A stretch of 64,000 bases of DNA from Ornithinimicrobium cryptoxanthini (GCF_023923205.1 NZ_CP099490.1:806001-870000); one strand, 5' to 3'. Shown: positions 9,719 through 19,200, counted from the first letter of the stretch. The notes: generated by a model from the letters alone, not told the origin. Numbers and translations: made by a program.

Positions 9719-10744
9719 TCAGGATCCGCTCGAGCGGCCGAGCAGGCTGGCGACCTTGTCGAGTCGGTGGTGGCCCTGCACCTCGCGGATCGTGCCGGAC
9801 TTGGAACGCATGACGAGTGAGTTGGTGATGGCGCTGCCGGAGCCGGCATAGCGGACACCGCGCAGGAGCTCGCCGCTGGTGATGCCGGTGGCCACGAAGA
9901 AGCAGTTGTCGCCCCTGACCAGCTCATCGGTGGACAGGATCGCGTCCAGGTCGTGACCGGCATCGATGGCCCGCTGCCGCTCGTCGTCGTCCACCGGCCA
10001 GAGCTTGCCCTGGATGACACCACCCATGGCCTTGACCGCACAGGCGGTGATGATGCCCTCAGGGGTGCCGCCGATGCCCAGCAGGATGTCGACACCGGAG
10101 TCCTCGCGGGCCGCAGCGATGCCGCCGGCCACGTCGCCGTCGGTGATGAAGCGCAGCCGGGCCCCAGCCTCGCGGACCTCCTGGGCGAGCGTGTCGTGGC
10201 GAGGCCGGTCGAGCATGACGACCGTGACGTCCTCGATCCCACGGTTCTTGGCCTTGGCGACGCGGCGCAGGTTTTCCTTCACGGGCAGCCTGATGTCGAC
10301 GACGTCGGCGGCCGCGGGTCCGGTCACCAGCTTGTCCATATAGAAGACCGCGCTCGGGTCATACATGGTCCCGGCCTCGGAGACGGCCATCACGGCGATG
10401 GCGTTGTCCATCCCCTTGGCGGTCAGTGTGGTGCCGTCGATGGGGTCGACCGCGACGTCCACCTTGGGACCGGTGCCGTCCCCGACACGCTCACCGTTGA
10501 AGAGCATCGGTGCCTCGTCCTTCTCTCCCTCGCCGATGACGACGACGCCGTCCATCGCGACTGAGGAGATCACCTTGCGCATGGCGGCCACCGCGGCGCC
10601 GTCGGCGAGGTTCTTGTCGCCCATCCCCACCCAGCGGGCTGCTGCAAGGGCGGCGGCCTCGGTCACCCGGACCAGCTCCATGGCCAGGTTGCGGTCCGGC
10701 AGGACGGACTCGTGCGAGGTGCTGCGGGCGTCCTGGGTGGGCAT
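9719..10744 (-). CDS. glpX: Fructose-1,6-bisphosphatase class II
   Basis: Hydrolyses fructose-1,6-bisphosphate in gluconeogenesis, the usual actinobacterial FBPase. The 341 residues show [20 protein letters not shown], the metal loop [10 protein letters not shown] (71-80), VDPIDGTT (99-106) and [15 protein letters not shown] take the ATG at 10744 because AAGGAG sits five bases upstream and the protein then starts where GlpX proteins usually do. A longer version from 10786 would add 14 unsupported residues. It is divergent from the DUF4245 gene at 10822 with 77 bases between. Actinobacterial glpX commonly neighbours a DUF4245 gene, which supports the call. Confidence 0.95.
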   Translation of the reverse strand: MPTQDARSTSHESVLPDRNLAMELVRVTEAAALAAARWVGMGDKNLADGAAVAAMRKVISSVAMDGVVVIGEGEKDEAPMLFNGERVGDGTGPKVDVAVDPIDGTTLTAKGMDNAIAVMAVSEAGTMYDPSAVFYMDKLVTGPAAADVVDIRLPVKENLRRVAKAKNRGIEDVTVVMLDRPRHDTLAQEVREAGARLRFITDGDVAGGIAAAREDSGVDILLGIGGTPEGIITACAVKAMGGVIQGKLWPVDDDERQRAIDAGHDLDAILSTDELVRGDNCFFVATGITSGELLRGVRYAGSGSAITNSLVMRSKSGTIREVQGHHRLDKVASLLGRSSGS

Positions 10745-10821
10745 GCCAGCTCCTTGGTGCTCGTGACGTCGTGGTGGGGTCGACACTACCGCTCGCCCAA
10801 GGATGGGACGATAGGGCCGTG

Positions 10822-11418
10822 ATGAGCAGCACCGAGCCCCAGCAGACTCCGCCGCCCTCCGGCAACAAGACGCTCAAGCGGCTGCGCGACTACTCCGTGG
10901 CCAACATGGTGTTCTCACTGCTGGCCGTCCTTGCGCTGGCCTTCGCGTGGTGGGTGCTGATGCCCAACCCCGACGGCGTGCAGCGGCGTGAGGCCGAGGT
11001 CGTGCCCGTCGCGCGCTATGCCGCCGAGCAGTCGGACTTCCCGATCTGGACCCCGCAGGACGCGCTGAGCCAGACGTGGACGGCCAACTTCGCCAACTTT
11101 GAGGTCTTTGCCGGGGAGCTGTCCTGGCGGATCGGTGTGGTCACCCCTGATGAGGCGTATGCCGAGGTCTCACAGACCGCTGACGCCACCAGCGAGTGGA
11201 CCGAGGCACTGACCGAGAAGGCCGGTGGCGAGGTCGGCACCCGGACCATCACCGGCCCGGACGGGCCGCAGGAGTGGACGGTCCACGAGGGGGAGGAGCG
11301 GGCCTTGATCCTCGGGCCGGGGACGGGCCGCGAGGCCACCACAATCGTCCGGGGGACCGCTGACTGGGCCGAGCTCGAGGAGTTCATCGGTCTGCTGCAG
11401 GTGGCCAGCGCGGACTGA
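10822..11418 (+). CDS. DUF4245 membrane-anchored protein
   Basis: Actinobacterial protein of unknown function, 198 residues. A cytoplasmic start is followed by one transmembrane helix (about residues 27-50, [20 protein letters not shown]), then the short motif [16 protein letters not shown] and an extracytoplasmic domain with [20 protein letters not shown] and a closing [19 protein letters not shown], all typical of DUF4245. I prefer the ATG at 10822 with AGGG five bases upstream; GTG 10819 is possible. Its stop is inside the first unit of a 22-bp tandem repeat. Neighbourhood with glpX is conserved in actinobacteria. No enzymatic motif is visible. Confidence 0.8.
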   Translation: MSSTEPQQTPPPSGNKTLKRLRDYSVANMVFSLLAVLALAFAWWVLMPNPDGVQRREAEVVPVARYAAEQSDFPIWTPQDALSQTWTANFANFEVFAGELSWRIGVVTPDEAYAEVSQTADATSEWTEALTEKAGGEVGTRTITGPDGPQEWTVHEGEERALILGPGTGREATTIVRGTADWAELEEFIGLLQVASAD

Positions 11419-11469
11419 CTCAGAGGCCAGCGCGGACTGACTCAGAGGCCAGCGCGGACCGGCTCAGAG
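11404..11469. repeat. 22-bp tandem repeat spanning two convergent gene ends
   Basis: Three units of 22 bp (11404-11425, 11426-11447, 11448-11469), unit GCCAGCGCGGACTGACTCAG plus AG, the third with two changes. The first unit carries the TGA stop of the plus-strand DUF4245 gene and the third the TCA that is the stop of the minus-strand acetyltransferase. Each unit therefore repeats the original gene junction. Confidence 0.85.
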
Positions 11470-12024
11470 GTCGAGGGGGAGGCGGGGCGTCTCGGGCCAG
11501 GGGTCGGTGGCCAGCCTGCTGTAGGTGAGGACGTCGATGCGCTCACCGTCCACCAGGAACTTCTCCCGCTCCACACCCTCGAGGACGAACCCGGCGGCGC
11601 GGGCCACCCCGCCTGAGGCCGGGTTGTTGGCTCGGTGCCCGAGCTCGAGCCGGTGCAGGAGCATCAGCGTGAGCGCGTGGTCAGCCAGCGTGACGGCCGC
11701 CCGGGACATCCAGCCATTGCCGCGGTGGTCACGGTGCATCCAGTACCAGAACCACCCGGTCTCGTTGTCATGGTCGATCGAGCTGACGACGACGGTCCCG
11801 ATCATGGAGCCGCCCAGGTCGATGGCCAGGGCGAGCCGCTCACCTCGGTCTCCCATGAAGCCGATCCAGTTCTCGGCCTCCTCCATGCTGTTGATCGTGC
11901 CCTGGCGCCGCATCGCATCGTCGTCGAAGGCATCCAGGACGGCACGGGCGTCGCGTGGCTCGATCTGACGCAGGCGGGGCAGCTCACCCGCGGCCGCCTG
12001 CTCGAGCTGAGCGGTCCTAGACAT
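11464..12024 (-). CDS. GNAT-family N-acetyltransferase
   Basis: Acetyl-CoA-dependent acetyltransferase fold, 186 residues from the ATG at 12024. The RimJ/RimL-like pattern is visible: QIEPRDARAVLDAFDD at the N-terminus, the acetyl-CoA motif MHRDHRGNGWMSRAA, NNPASGGVARAAGFVLEG, and a C-terminal strand. The ATG overlaps the end of xseB (ATGTCTAG, eight bases), so it is probably the last gene of the xseA operon. A start at 12105 would lie deep inside xseB and is rejected. Substrate unknown; proteins of this type modify ribosomal protein N-termini, antibiotics or small amines. Confidence 0.82.
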   Translation of the reverse strand: MSRTAQLEQAAAGELPRLRQIEPRDARAVLDAFDDDAMRRQGTINSMEEAENWIGFMGDRGERLALAIDLGGSMIGTVVVSSIDHDNETGWFWYWMHRDHRGNGWMSRAAVTLADHALTLMLLHRLELGHRANNPASGGVARAAGFVLEGVEREKFLVDGERIDVLTYSRLATDPWPETPRLPLDL

Positions 12025-12367
12025 CGCTCGGCTCGGCGGCGCCGTCCTCGAGGTCGTCGTCGGAGTCGTCCTTCGGGCCGCCCACCACGTCTGGGTCGGA
12101 CTCATCGGAGGAGTCCGTCGTCGTGGGCCCCGCGGGGTCAGGCTCAGCGGTGGTGCCGTCGAGCTGGGCCTGTGCCTGGTCCAGCTTGGCCTGGCAGTGG
12201 GCAGCCAGGGACTCGCCCCGCTCCCACAGCTTGATCGACTCCTCTAGGGAGGCGCCGCCACCCTCGATGCGCGCCACGATCTGGACGAGCTCGTCGCGGG
12301 CGTCCTCATAGGACAGGTCGGCGATCGCCGTCGTGTCTGCGGGGCTGGGCCGGGGGTCCTTGCTCAT
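12017..12367 (-). CDS. xseB: Exodeoxyribonuclease VII small subunit, long acidic tail
   Basis: Small subunit that multimerises on XseA to form exonuclease VII, which degrades single-stranded DNA. Residues 17-70 match the family: LSYEDARDELVQIVARIEGG, SLEESIKLWERGE and CQAKLDQAQAQL. The protein is 116 residues, whereas most small subunits are about 70-80. The extra C-terminal 40 residues are low-complexity and acidic (Asp, Ser, Glu, Pro). The gene is separated from xseA by a reductase gene, an uncommon arrangement. Coupled to the downstream acetyltransferase by overlap. Confidence 0.9.
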   Translation of the reverse strand: MSKDPRPSPADTTAIADLSYEDARDELVQIVARIEGGGASLEESIKLWERGESLAAHCQAKLDQAQAQLDGTTAEPDPAGPTTTDSSDESDPDVVGGPKDDSDDDLEDGAAEPSDV

Positions 12368-12381
12368 CCTCCGACTCTAAC

Positions 12382-12407
12382 GGGCGGCACCGCCAGGCCT
12401 GCCGCCC
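12382..12407 (-). terminator. GC hairpin between the DHFR-like gene and xseB
   Basis: Stem GGGCGGC (12382-12388) with GCCGCCC (12401-12407) and a 12-base loop in the 79-base gap. There is no T-run, so it may only weaken read-through. Confidence 0.35.
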
Positions 12408-12446
12408 TCACCGGCGGCACGCCAGACCGGCAGCGCTGGCACCCGG

Positions 12447-13010
12447 TCAGCGCCTGGTCTCGTATCTGGTCAGGACAACGCCGCCGGGAAACGTCCGGGT
12501 CTCGACCAGGTCCAGGTCCACCCAGCGGTCCAGGGTCGCGAAGAAGGGCGTGCCGCCACCCACCAGGACCGGTGCTGTGGCCAGCACGAACTCGTCGATC
12601 AGCCCGGCCCGCATGGCCGCGGCGGCGAGAGTGGAGCCGCCGATGTCCATGGGGCCGCCGTCCTCGGCCTTGAGCCGGGTGATCTCGGTGACCGCGTCGC
12701 CCGTGACCAGCCTGGTGTTCCCGTCGACCGTGGCGGTCGTGGAGGAGAAGACCACCTTGGGCATGGCCTGCCAGCGGTGGGCAAACTCGATCTCCGCCGG
12801 TGTGATGCCAGGATCCTGGTCTGCGGTCGGCCAGTAGGAGCTCATCGTCTCCCACAGCTTGCGTCCATAGAGCGCCAGCTCCGTGGCAGCCACCCGGTCG
12901 GACCACCACTGGAACAGCTCGTCGCTCGGCACGCTCCAGCCGATGTCGTCGCCGGGTGCGGCGGTGTAGCCGTCCAGGCTCACGTTCATGCCGAAGGTCA
13001 GTCTGCGCAT
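12447..13010 (-). CDS. RibD C-terminal / dihydrofolate reductase-like protein
   Basis: NADPH-dependent reductase fold related to the RibD C-terminal domain, 187 residues. The pattern is that of the YyaP/YwjB-like group: MNVSLDGYTA at the start, ALYGRKLWETMSSYWPT, an MDIGGSTLAAAAMRAGLIDE segment where the GGS loop binds the nucleotide, and APVLVGGGTPFF. Substrate unknown; these stand-alone proteins are not proven folate or riboflavin enzymes. It sits 12 bases after xseA and 79 before xseB on the minus strand, so it interrupts the exonuclease VII pair. ATG start. Confidence 0.85.
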   Translation of the reverse strand: MRRLTFGMNVSLDGYTAAPGDDIGWSVPSDELFQWWSDRVAATELALYGRKLWETMSSYWPTADQDPGITPAEIEFAHRWQAMPKVVFSSTTATVDGNTRLVTGDAVTEITRLKAEDGGPMDIGGSTLAAAAMRAGLIDEFVLATAPVLVGGGTPFFATLDRWVDLDLVETRTFPGGVVLTRYETRR

Positions 13011-13022
13011 GGCGTCATCCTC

Positions 13023-14279
13023 TCAGGGGGAGGTCACCGGGCGGGCGGCGAAGTCACCTCGAGCCACGGTGATCCGCAGGAGCTCCTCGGGCTCCACCTC
13101 GTCGATGTCGCGCACGATGCCTCCGTCGCCGTGCCGCACGACGGCGTAGCCCCGCTCCAGCGTGTGCTGCGGCGAGACTGCGCGCAGGTGACGGGACAGG
13201 CCGTCCACCCGGTCCAGCTCGCGGGACACCATGGCGGTCACCCGGTGCCGGCCGCGCTCCGTGGTCAGCTCGATGTCCCGACGATAGGAGGCGATGATGG
13301 CGTGCCGGTCGGTCATCACCGGCCGGTCCATGGTCGCGGCCAGACGCCTCCGCTCCTCGGTGATGCGCCGCGCCAGCGCCTGTCGCGCCCGGCCCCGGGT
13401 GGCGCGCAACCCCTGCAGCTCCTCCTGCTGGTCCGGGACGATCCGGGTGGCCGCGTGCGTCGGTGTCGAGGCCCGCAGGTCGGCGACATAGTCCAGCAGC
13501 GGTGTGTCGGTCTCGTGACCGATGGCACTGACCACCGGTGTGCGTGCCTGGACCACTGCCCGCACAAGGGCCTCGTTGCTGAAGGGCAGCAGGTCCTCGA
13601 AGGACCCGCCACCGCGAGCGATGACGATGACGTCGACCTCTGACATCGCGTCCAGCTCGGTCAGCGCCCCGCTGACGCCGGCGACCGTCGTCGGCCCCTG
13701 CACCGCCACCTGGCGGATCTCGAACCGGGCTGCGGGCCAGCGACGCCGGACATTCATCACCACGTCGCGCTCGGCGGCGGTGTTGCGCCCGCAGATCAGG
13801 CCGATGCGCCGGGGCAGGAAGGGCAGCGGCTTCTTGCGACCGGGCTCGAACAGGCCCTCCGAGCGCAGGAGCTGCTTGAGGTGCTCGAGCCGGGCGAGCA
13901 GCTCACCGACTCCGACGTGGCGGATCTGGCGCGCCTCCATCTGCAGGGTGCCGCGTTTGGCCCAGAAGGCCGGCTTGAGGTGCACCACGACCCTGGCGCC
14001 GGGCTCTGGTGGCGCGGCGAGCGCGTCGAGTGCCTGCCCCGGGATCGAGACGGACAGCGACATGTCGACGTCCGTGTCGCGCAGGGTGAGGTAGGCATAG
14101 CTCATCCCGGCCCGGCGGTTGAGCTGGACGATCTGCCCCTCGACCCACAGCGGCGACATCTTGTCGATGTAGTCGGAGATCTTCATGGACAGGGTGCGCA
14201 CCGGCCACGGAGTCTCTGCCGTCGTCTCCCGTGCCGTGGCTGGCAGGGAGCGCGGTGCCGGTGGTGGGCCCGTGGTCAC
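13023..14279 (-). CDS. xseA: Exodeoxyribonuclease VII large subunit
   Basis: Catalytic subunit of exonuclease VII. The 418-residue protein carries the N-terminal OB-fold region (WVEGQIVQLNRRAGMSYAYL) and the catalytic domain with GLICGRNTAAERDV, DVIVIARGGGSFEDLLPF and SAIGHETDTPLLDYVADLRA. The GTG at 14279 overlaps the stop of the DUF885 gene as GTGA and places ETTAETPWPVRTLSMKISDY at the expected position. The longer frame to 14348 lies inside the upstream gene. Expected partner is XseB at 12017. Identification is secure. Confidence 0.94.
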   Translation of the reverse strand: MTTGPPPAPRSLPATARETTAETPWPVRTLSMKISDYIDKMSPLWVEGQIVQLNRRAGMSYAYLTLRDTDVDMSLSVSIPGQALDALAAPPEPGARVVVHLKPAFWAKRGTLQMEARQIRHVGVGELLARLEHLKQLLRSEGLFEPGRKKPLPFLPRRIGLICGRNTAAERDVVMNVRRRWPAARFEIRQVAVQGPTTVAGVSGALTELDAMSEVDVIVIARGGGSFEDLLPFSNEALVRAVVQARTPVVSAIGHETDTPLLDYVADLRASTPTHAATRIVPDQQEELQGLRATRGRARQALARRITEERRRLAATMDRPVMTDRHAIIASYRRDIELTTERGRHRVTAMVSRELDRVDGLSRHLRAVSPQHTLERGYAVVRHGDGGIVRDIDEVEPEELLRITVARGDFAARPVTSP

Positions 14280-15955
14280 AGGGCGCTCAGCTCCCGGGTC
14301 AGGTCGTCCAGTCCCAGCGCACCGAGGGAGAGTGCCGCCATGTGCCACTCCTTGAGGTCAAACACCTCGCCGCGCTCTTCGTGCGCCGCGCGGGCGGCTG
14401 CCCGGCCGTCGAGCCAGGCACGCTCCCCGAGCTTGTAGCTGATGGCCTGCCCCGGCCAGCCGAGGTAGCGGATGATCTCGGAGTCGATGAAGTCCTGCGG
14501 CCGCCCGGAGTGGGCCGCGAAGAACTGGTTGGCCAGCTCGGAGGACCAGGTCTGGCCGGGAGCGATCGGCGAGTCGTCGGGAATCGGCAGCTCCAGGTGC
14601 ATGCCGATGTCGATCACCACCCGGATCGCGCGCATGATCTGGCAGTCCAGGTAGCCCATCCGTGCCTCGGTGTCGAGGTAGCCCAGCTCGTCCATCAGCC
14701 GCTCGGCATACAGCGCCCAGCCCTCCGTGGCGCCGCTGGAGGAGCCGAGGCTGGTCTGGTAGATCGACAGTTGCGGCGCGACATAGACCCACTGGGCCAG
14801 CTGCAGGTGGTGGCCGGGGACTCCCTCGTGGTACCAGGTGCTGACCAGGTCATACATCGGGAAACTGGTCCGGCCCATGGTCGGCAGCCAGGTGCGGCCC
14901 GGGCGCGAGAAGTCGATCGACGGACGGCTGTAGTAGGGGGCGGCGGCGCTGCCCGCTGGCGCGATCATCGCCTCGACCTCCCTGATCGGCTCGGCGATCT
15001 CGAAGTGCGTGCCGTCCAGATCCTGGATCGCCCGGTCCATCATCTGCTGGAGGCGCTCGCGGACCGCCTCGACTCCCTCGACGATCTCGCCGTGCTCATC
15101 GAGATGGCGCATCGTCTCCACAGGGCTCGCGCCGGGCAGGATCAGCTCGGCGACCTCCTGCATCTCGGCGTTGATGCGCTGGAACTCCGACCAGCCCCAG
15201 GCGTAGGCCTCCTCGAGGTCGAGGTCGGCGCCCATCCAGCGGCGGGCGTTGAGCCGGTAGCGTGCGGCGCCGACCGCGTTGGGCGTGCCCTGCGCTGCCG
15301 GCAGGTAGGTCTCCTGCAGGTAGTCGCGCAGCTCGATGGTCCCGGCCGTGGCGGTCTCGGCCGCTGCGGTGAGCTCTCCCTGCAGGCTCGGAGGGCCCGC
15401 CGACACGAACGCGTGCCACCACTGGGTGTCGGCCCACTCGGTGAGCTGGTCGATCAGGGTCTCGATCTGCAGCGGCGCCGCAAACAGCTGCTGAGCCGTG
15501 CCCTCGGTCAGGGTCTCGGTCCAGCCGCGGTAGGCCTGCGGGATCTGCGCCATCCGGCGTGCGATCACAGCCCAGTCCTCCACTGTCTTGGCCGGCATCA
15601 TCGAGAAGAGCTGTCGCACCGCCTGGGGCGGGCCGAAGATGTTGCGGACCTCGCGGAGGTGCTCGCCGGCGGAGTGCGCCTCCAGCTGGACCCCAAGGCG
15701 GTCCCGCAGCAGGGTCGCGCAGCGAGCCTCCAGGGCGTCCCAGGATCCATGGGTGGACGACTGCTCGAGGCTGTCGAGGTCGGACAGGACCGCGGCGGCC
15801 AGGTCGGCCTTGGCCTGGTAGCCGGCCGGTGAGAGGTCCGGCACCCGGTCGTCGTGCGGGTTGAGACCGAGACCGGTCGCGACCGAGGGGTCGAGCGCGG
15901 CGAGGTCGTGGACGAAGCGGTCGGCGAGCTGGCGGGGAGTGGTGGGCGTCGTCAT
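14276..15955 (-). CDS. DUF885-family putative metallopeptidase
   Basis: Large helical DUF885 protein, 559 residues from the ATG at 15955. It contains the zinc motif HEGVPGH (376-382), the downstream glutamate in EGWALYAERLMDELGYL (near 412) and the family's GQAISYKLGERAWL. The family is usually treated as a zinc peptidase of the gluzincin type; no signal peptide is seen, so it should be cytoplasmic. The frame is open to 16276, but that part is not DUF885-like and overlaps a plausible plus-strand gene. The stop overlaps the xseA start. Peptidase activity is inferred from family motifs. Confidence 0.87.
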   Translation of the reverse strand: MTTPTTPRQLADRFVHDLAALDPSVATGLGLNPHDDRVPDLSPAGYQAKADLAAAVLSDLDSLEQSSTHGSWDALEARCATLLRDRLGVQLEAHSAGEHLREVRNIFGPPQAVRQLFSMMPAKTVEDWAVIARRMAQIPQAYRGWTETLTEGTAQQLFAAPLQIETLIDQLTEWADTQWWHAFVSAGPPSLQGELTAAAETATAGTIELRDYLQETYLPAAQGTPNAVGAARYRLNARRWMGADLDLEEAYAWGWSEFQRINAEMQEVAELILPGASPVETMRHLDEHGEIVEGVEAVRERLQQMMDRAIQDLDGTHFEIAEPIREVEAMIAPAGSAAAPYYSRPSIDFSRPGRTWLPTMGRTSFPMYDLVSTWYHEGVPGHHLQLAQWVYVAPQLSIYQTSLGSSSGATEGWALYAERLMDELGYLDTEARMGYLDCQIMRAIRVVIDIGMHLELPIPDDSPIAPGQTWSSELANQFFAAHSGRPQDFIDSEIIRYLGWPGQAISYKLGERAWLDGRAAARAAHEERGEVFDLKEWHMAALSLGALGLDDLTRELSAL

Positions 15956-16060
15956 ACGCCCATCCTCACCTGCCCCACCGACGGGGACCACCGCGGGGCA
16001 GTCCGGCCTCGCGCGGCGCGCCGCCCACGGCAGCACCAGCAGGCGCGAGAGGCTGGGGCC

Positions 16061-16291
16061 ATGGCTGACGAGCGGGTGACCGAGGAGGAGCTGCGCCAGG
16101 TGTGTCTCGATGCTGCCTCCCGGGGCGAGCCCGTCGGACACATCCTCGACGAATATCTCCGGGCGAGTTTCCTGCACGAGCACGAGGAGGCTGACCGGGC
16201 CGCGACCCACCGCAGCGACGAGGCCCCGGACGAGTGGTGGACCGCTGCCGGCGCCCGTCCACCCGAGGGTCGACACCGCGCCGTCAGCTGA
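16061..16291 (+). CDS. Small hypothetical protein
   Basis: A 76-residue open frame from an ATG with GAGAGG about ten bases upstream, between the divergent DUF885 gene and ispH. It reads MADERVTEEELRQVCLDAAS, then DEYLRASFLHEHEEADRAAT, and is acidic with a predicted helical character. I recognise no domain. It could be a real short gene in a 390-base gap that is otherwise empty, or chance. Codon use looks coding-like (third-position G/C), but that is weak evidence at this length and base composition. Confidence 0.45.
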   Translation: MADERVTEEELRQVCLDAASRGEPVGHILDEYLRASFLHEHEEADRAATHRSDEAPDEWWTAAGARPPEGRHRAVS

Positions 16292-16342
16292 CTCCCGGAC
16301 GCCGTCAGCGGACTCTCAGACGGGGTCGCCTACCATGGAGGC

Positions 16343-17362
16343 GTGACTTCCCTCCCCGTTGACCAGGTCTCCAAGCGCGTGCTGCTCGCCGCGCCCCGCG
16401 GCTACTGTGCCGGGGTCGACCGAGCAGTCGTGACAGTCGAGAAGGCCCTGGACCTCTATGGTCCGCCGATCTATGTCCGCAAGGAGATCGTCCACAACAA
16501 GCACGTGGTGCGCACTCTGGAGAAGCGCGGTGCGATCTTCGTGGACCAGACCGATGAGGTGCCCGAGGGCGCCACGGTGATCTTCTCGGCCCACGGGGTC
16601 TCCCCGGCAGTGCACCGCGAGGCCGCCGCCCTCCAGCTCAAGACGATCGACGCCACCTGTCCGCTGGTGACCAAGGTGCACCGCGAGGCGGTGCGGTTCG
16701 CCAGTGACGACTACGACATCCTGCTGATCGGGCACGAGGGGCACGAGGAGGTCGAGGGCACGGCCGGCGAGGCACCCGACCACATCGTGCTGGTCCAGAA
16801 CCCCGACGAGGTCGACCAGGTGGAGGTCCGCGACCCGGACAAGGTCGTGTGGCTCTCGCAGACCACGTTGTCGGTCGACGAGACGATGGAGACGGTCCGT
16901 CGCCTGCGCGAGAAGTTCCCCAAGCTGCAGGACCCGCCGAGCGACGACATCTGCTATGCCACCCAGAACCGTCAGGTGGCGGTGAAGCAGATGGCGGCAG
17001 AGTGCGACCTGATGATCGTCGTCGGCTCGCAGAACTCCTCCAACTCGGTGCGTCTCGTCGAGGTCGCGCTCGATCACGGTGCCCGCGCCGGGCACCTCGT
17101 CGACTATGCCGACGAGATCGACGAGGCCTGGCTGGACGGGGTCTCCACCGTCGGGGTGACCAGTGGTGCCAGCGTGCCGGAGCTCCTCGTGCGCGACGTG
17201 CTCCAGTGGCTCGCCGACCGGGGCTTTGAGGACGTCAAGGCGATCACGGCGGCCGAGGAGTCGCTGATGTTCTCGCTGCCGAACGAGATCCGGCGCGACC
17301 TGAAGGCGCGCGACGGCGTCGAGGCCGCCAAGATCCGGCACGACGCCGGCTCGTTGCACTGA
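16343..17362 (+). CDS. ispH: 4-hydroxy-3-methylbut-2-enyl diphosphate reductase
   Basis: Last enzyme of the MEP isoprenoid pathway, reducing HMBPP to IPP and DMAPP with a 4Fe-4S cluster. The three cluster cysteines are Cys22 (PRGYCAGV), Cys106 (DATCPLV) and Cys204 (ICYATQNRQ). [20 protein letters not shown] and GSQNSSNS are the substrate loops. The 339 residues match actinobacterial IspH length. GTG start; GGAGG lies almost against it (16337-16341), a cramped ribosome site. A long hairpin follows at 17377. The ferredoxin at 51876 is one possible electron donor, which is speculative. Confidence 0.96.
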   Translation: MTSLPVDQVSKRVLLAAPRGYCAGVDRAVVTVEKALDLYGPPIYVRKEIVHNKHVVRTLEKRGAIFVDQTDEVPEGATVIFSAHGVSPAVHREAAALQLKTIDATCPLVTKVHREAVRFASDDYDILLIGHEGHEEVEGTAGEAPDHIVLVQNPDEVDQVEVRDPDKVVWLSQTTLSVDETMETVRRLREKFPKLQDPPSDDICYATQNRQVAVKQMAAECDLMIVVGSQNSSNSVRLVEVALDHGARAGHLVDYADEIDEAWLDGVSTVGVTSGASVPELLVRDVLQWLADRGFEDVKAITAAEESLMFSLPNEIRRDLKARDGVEAAKIRHDAGSLH

Positions 17363-17376
17363 CGGCGGGTCTGCGC

Positions 17377-17418
17377 GATGTGACCTCCGGCCTCGCCTCA
17401 TGGGCACGAGGTCACATC
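17377..17418 (+). terminator. Inverted repeat after ispH
   Basis: Perfect 11-bp arms GATGTGACCTC (17377-17387) and GAGGTCACATC (17408-17418) around a 20-base loop, 15 bases past ispH. There is no T-run. It is the likely ispH terminator, although the arms also look like a regulator half-site pair. Confidence 0.5.
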
Positions 17419-17539
17419 TCGATAACGGCTGGCTGGCCCGGCCGCACCCCCGTGTGGAGCGCGCCCTCACGTCCCAACGCGCGCGCGTAGCGCACCCCGG
17501 CAGGTTCGTCCAACCACTTCAACGAGACTCGCTGCGCGT

Positions 17540-17568
17540 TTGACCGATACCCCAGGCCTTCCTAGGTT
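17540..17568 (+). promoter_or_regulatory. Promoter of the amino acid importer operon
   Basis: -35 TTGACC (17540-17545), 17-base spacer, -10 TAGGTT (17563-17568), matching the housekeeping sigma consensus in both boxes. The start codon is 43 bases after the -10, with GAGAGGG at 17595-17601 as ribosome site. Confidence 0.6.
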
Positions 17569-17610
17569 CGAACAAGGACGTGCGAATCTTTTCTGAGAGG
17601 GACGAACCTG

Positions 17611-18438
17611 ATGACCAACCACATGACCACCCGACGTGCCGGGGCCCTGGCGGGCATCGCCGCCGCCTCCCTGGCCCTGACCGCCTGCGGAGGCAGCGAC
17701 TCCAAACTGCTCAACGACGGCACGCTCGTGGCCGCGATGAGCGGTGAGTTCCAGCCGTTCAGCCACTTCGAGGGCGACCAGCTCACCGGGTTCGACTACG
17801 ACATCGCCGCAGCGATCGCCGACGAGATGGGGCTGGAGCTGGACGCGAAGACCGGTGCCTTCGACAGCCTGATCCAGGGCGTCAAGAGCGATCGGTATGA
17901 CGTGCTCGTCGCCTCGATGACCCCCACCCCCGAGCGCGATGAGCAGGTGGACTTCACCGATCCCTACTATCTGTCCGGGGCTACGGTCTTCGTGTCCAAC
18001 GACAGCGACTGTCAGGACCCGACCCAGCTGGACAGCCCGGCCATCGGGGTGGCCTCCGGCACCACCTATGAGACCTTCCTCAACGACGAGGACTGGGTCG
18101 GTGAGATCCGCACCTTCACCTCCGACATCACGGCGCTGGAGGACACCGAGGTCGGCCGTCTGGACGCCGCGATGACTGACCGGCTCGTCGGCCTGTTCCA
18201 GATCGACCAGGCGGACCGGGACCTGCGCGTCTGCGGGGAGCCGCTCTACACCGAGGAGCCGGCCTTTGCCGTGCGTGAGGGCAACACCGAGCTGGTCAAC
18301 GAGCTGAACGACGCGCTGGCCGCGATCATCGACGACGGCACCTATGCGGAGATCTCGCAGGAGTGGTTCGGTCAGAACATCCTGGAGTCTGACGCCGGCG
18401 CGCCGGCCGACGACGCCGAGCAGACCAGCGGTGACTGA
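17611..18438 (+). CDS. Amino acid ABC importer, binding lipoprotein
   Basis: Family 3 solute-binding lipoprotein for polar amino acids. The 275 residues have a twin-Arg-containing start, a hydrophobic segment and the lipobox LTAC (Cys26). The mature part shows the type II fold: [57 protein letters not shown] and a hinge [13 protein letters not shown] short acidic tail ends it. The permease (18448) and ATPase (19197) follow in one operon. Ligand not predictable beyond the polar amino acid group (glutamine, glutamate, cystine or similar). Confidence 0.9.
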   Translation: MTNHMTTRRAGALAGIAAASLALTACGGSDSKLLNDGTLVAAMSGEFQPFSHFEGDQLTGFDYDIAAAIADEMGLELDAKTGAFDSLIQGVKSDRYDVLVASMTPTPERDEQVDFTDPYYLSGATVFVSNDSDCQDPTQLDSPAIGVASGTTYETFLNDEDWVGEIRTFTSDITALEDTEVGRLDAAMTDRLVGLFQIDQADRDLRVCGEPLYTEEPAFAVREGNTELVNELNDALAAIIDDGTYAEISQEWFGQNILESDAGAPADDAEQTSGD

Positions 18439-18447
18439 GCCACGCCC

Positions 18448-19200
18448 ATGAGCTTCTTCGAGATGCTGGTCGACTACGCACCGCTCTTCATCGAGGCCAG
18501 CTGGGTGACGCTGCGACTCACGGCGGTGGCCCTGGCCATCGCGCTGGTGCTCGGCGCGGTGATCGCCTGGATGGCGATGAGCCGGTTCCGGCCCCTGCGG
18601 TGGCTGGCCACGGCATACATCGGCGTCATCCGCGGCACACCGCTGATCGCCCAGATCTTCGTCCTCTATTTCGGCATCTCCGAGATCGCCAAGATGCCGG
18701 CGTTCTGGGCAGGAGCACTCGCGCTGGCGGCTCACAACTCGGCCTATATCGCCGAGATCTTTCGTTCCGGCTTCCAGGCGGTGCCCAAGGGGTTGGTGGA
18801 GGCGTCCCGCTCGCTCGGCATGAGCAGGCGCAGCACGCTGCGTCGCATCCAGGCACCGCTCGCACTGCGCACCACGCTCCCCGTGCTGGGCAACCAGTTC
18901 ATCATCGCGGTCAAAGACTCCTCGCTGGTCTCCTTCATCGGGATGACCGAGCTGTTCCAGACCTCACGCAACCTGCAGGCACAGAACTACGCGCCGTTGG
19001 AGATGTATCTGATGGTCTCCATCTACTACCTGATCATCGTGCTGGCACTGACCTTCGTGGTGCACCGGCTCGAACGCTCCCTCAACAAGCACCGCCGACC
19101 GGTCGAGCCGAGCTCTTCCGCCGGCGACGGGGACGGGAGCGGCCCCAGCCTGCCCGCCTGGGTCAAAGGTCGGCGCGCCGAGCGCGGAGCGACCTCGTGA
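18448..19200 (+). CDS. Amino acid ABC importer permease (HisMQ type)
   Basis: Single-type permease of a polar amino acid importer, 250 residues. Hydrophobic segments lie near residues 17-42, 52-76, 90-105 and 185-210. The coupling loop is [20 protein letters not shown] and the family motif [16 protein letters not shown] is present. It probably works as a homodimer, as no second permease is encoded. A hydrophilic 40-residue C-terminal tail ([15 protein letters not shown]) is an unremarkable extension. The stop overlaps the ATPase GTG as GTGA. Confidence 0.9.
   Translation: MSFFEMLVDYAPLFIEASWVTLRLTAVALAIALVLGAVIAWMAMSRFRPLRWLATAYIGVIRGTPLIAQIFVLYFGISEIAKMPAFWAGALALAAHNSAYIAEIFRSGFQAVPKGLVEASRSLGMSRRSTLRRIQAPLALRTTLPVLGNQFIIAVKDSSLVSFIGMTELFQTSRNLQAQNYAPLEMYLMVSIYYLIIVLALTFVVHRLERSLNKHRRPVEPSSSAGDGDGSGPSLPAWVKGRRAERGATS

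Noticed and set aside
15956..16276. N-terminal extension of the DUF885 protein to 16276
   Set aside because: The added residues are unlike the family, lie opposite a plausible small gene, and an ATG at 15955 fits the family start.
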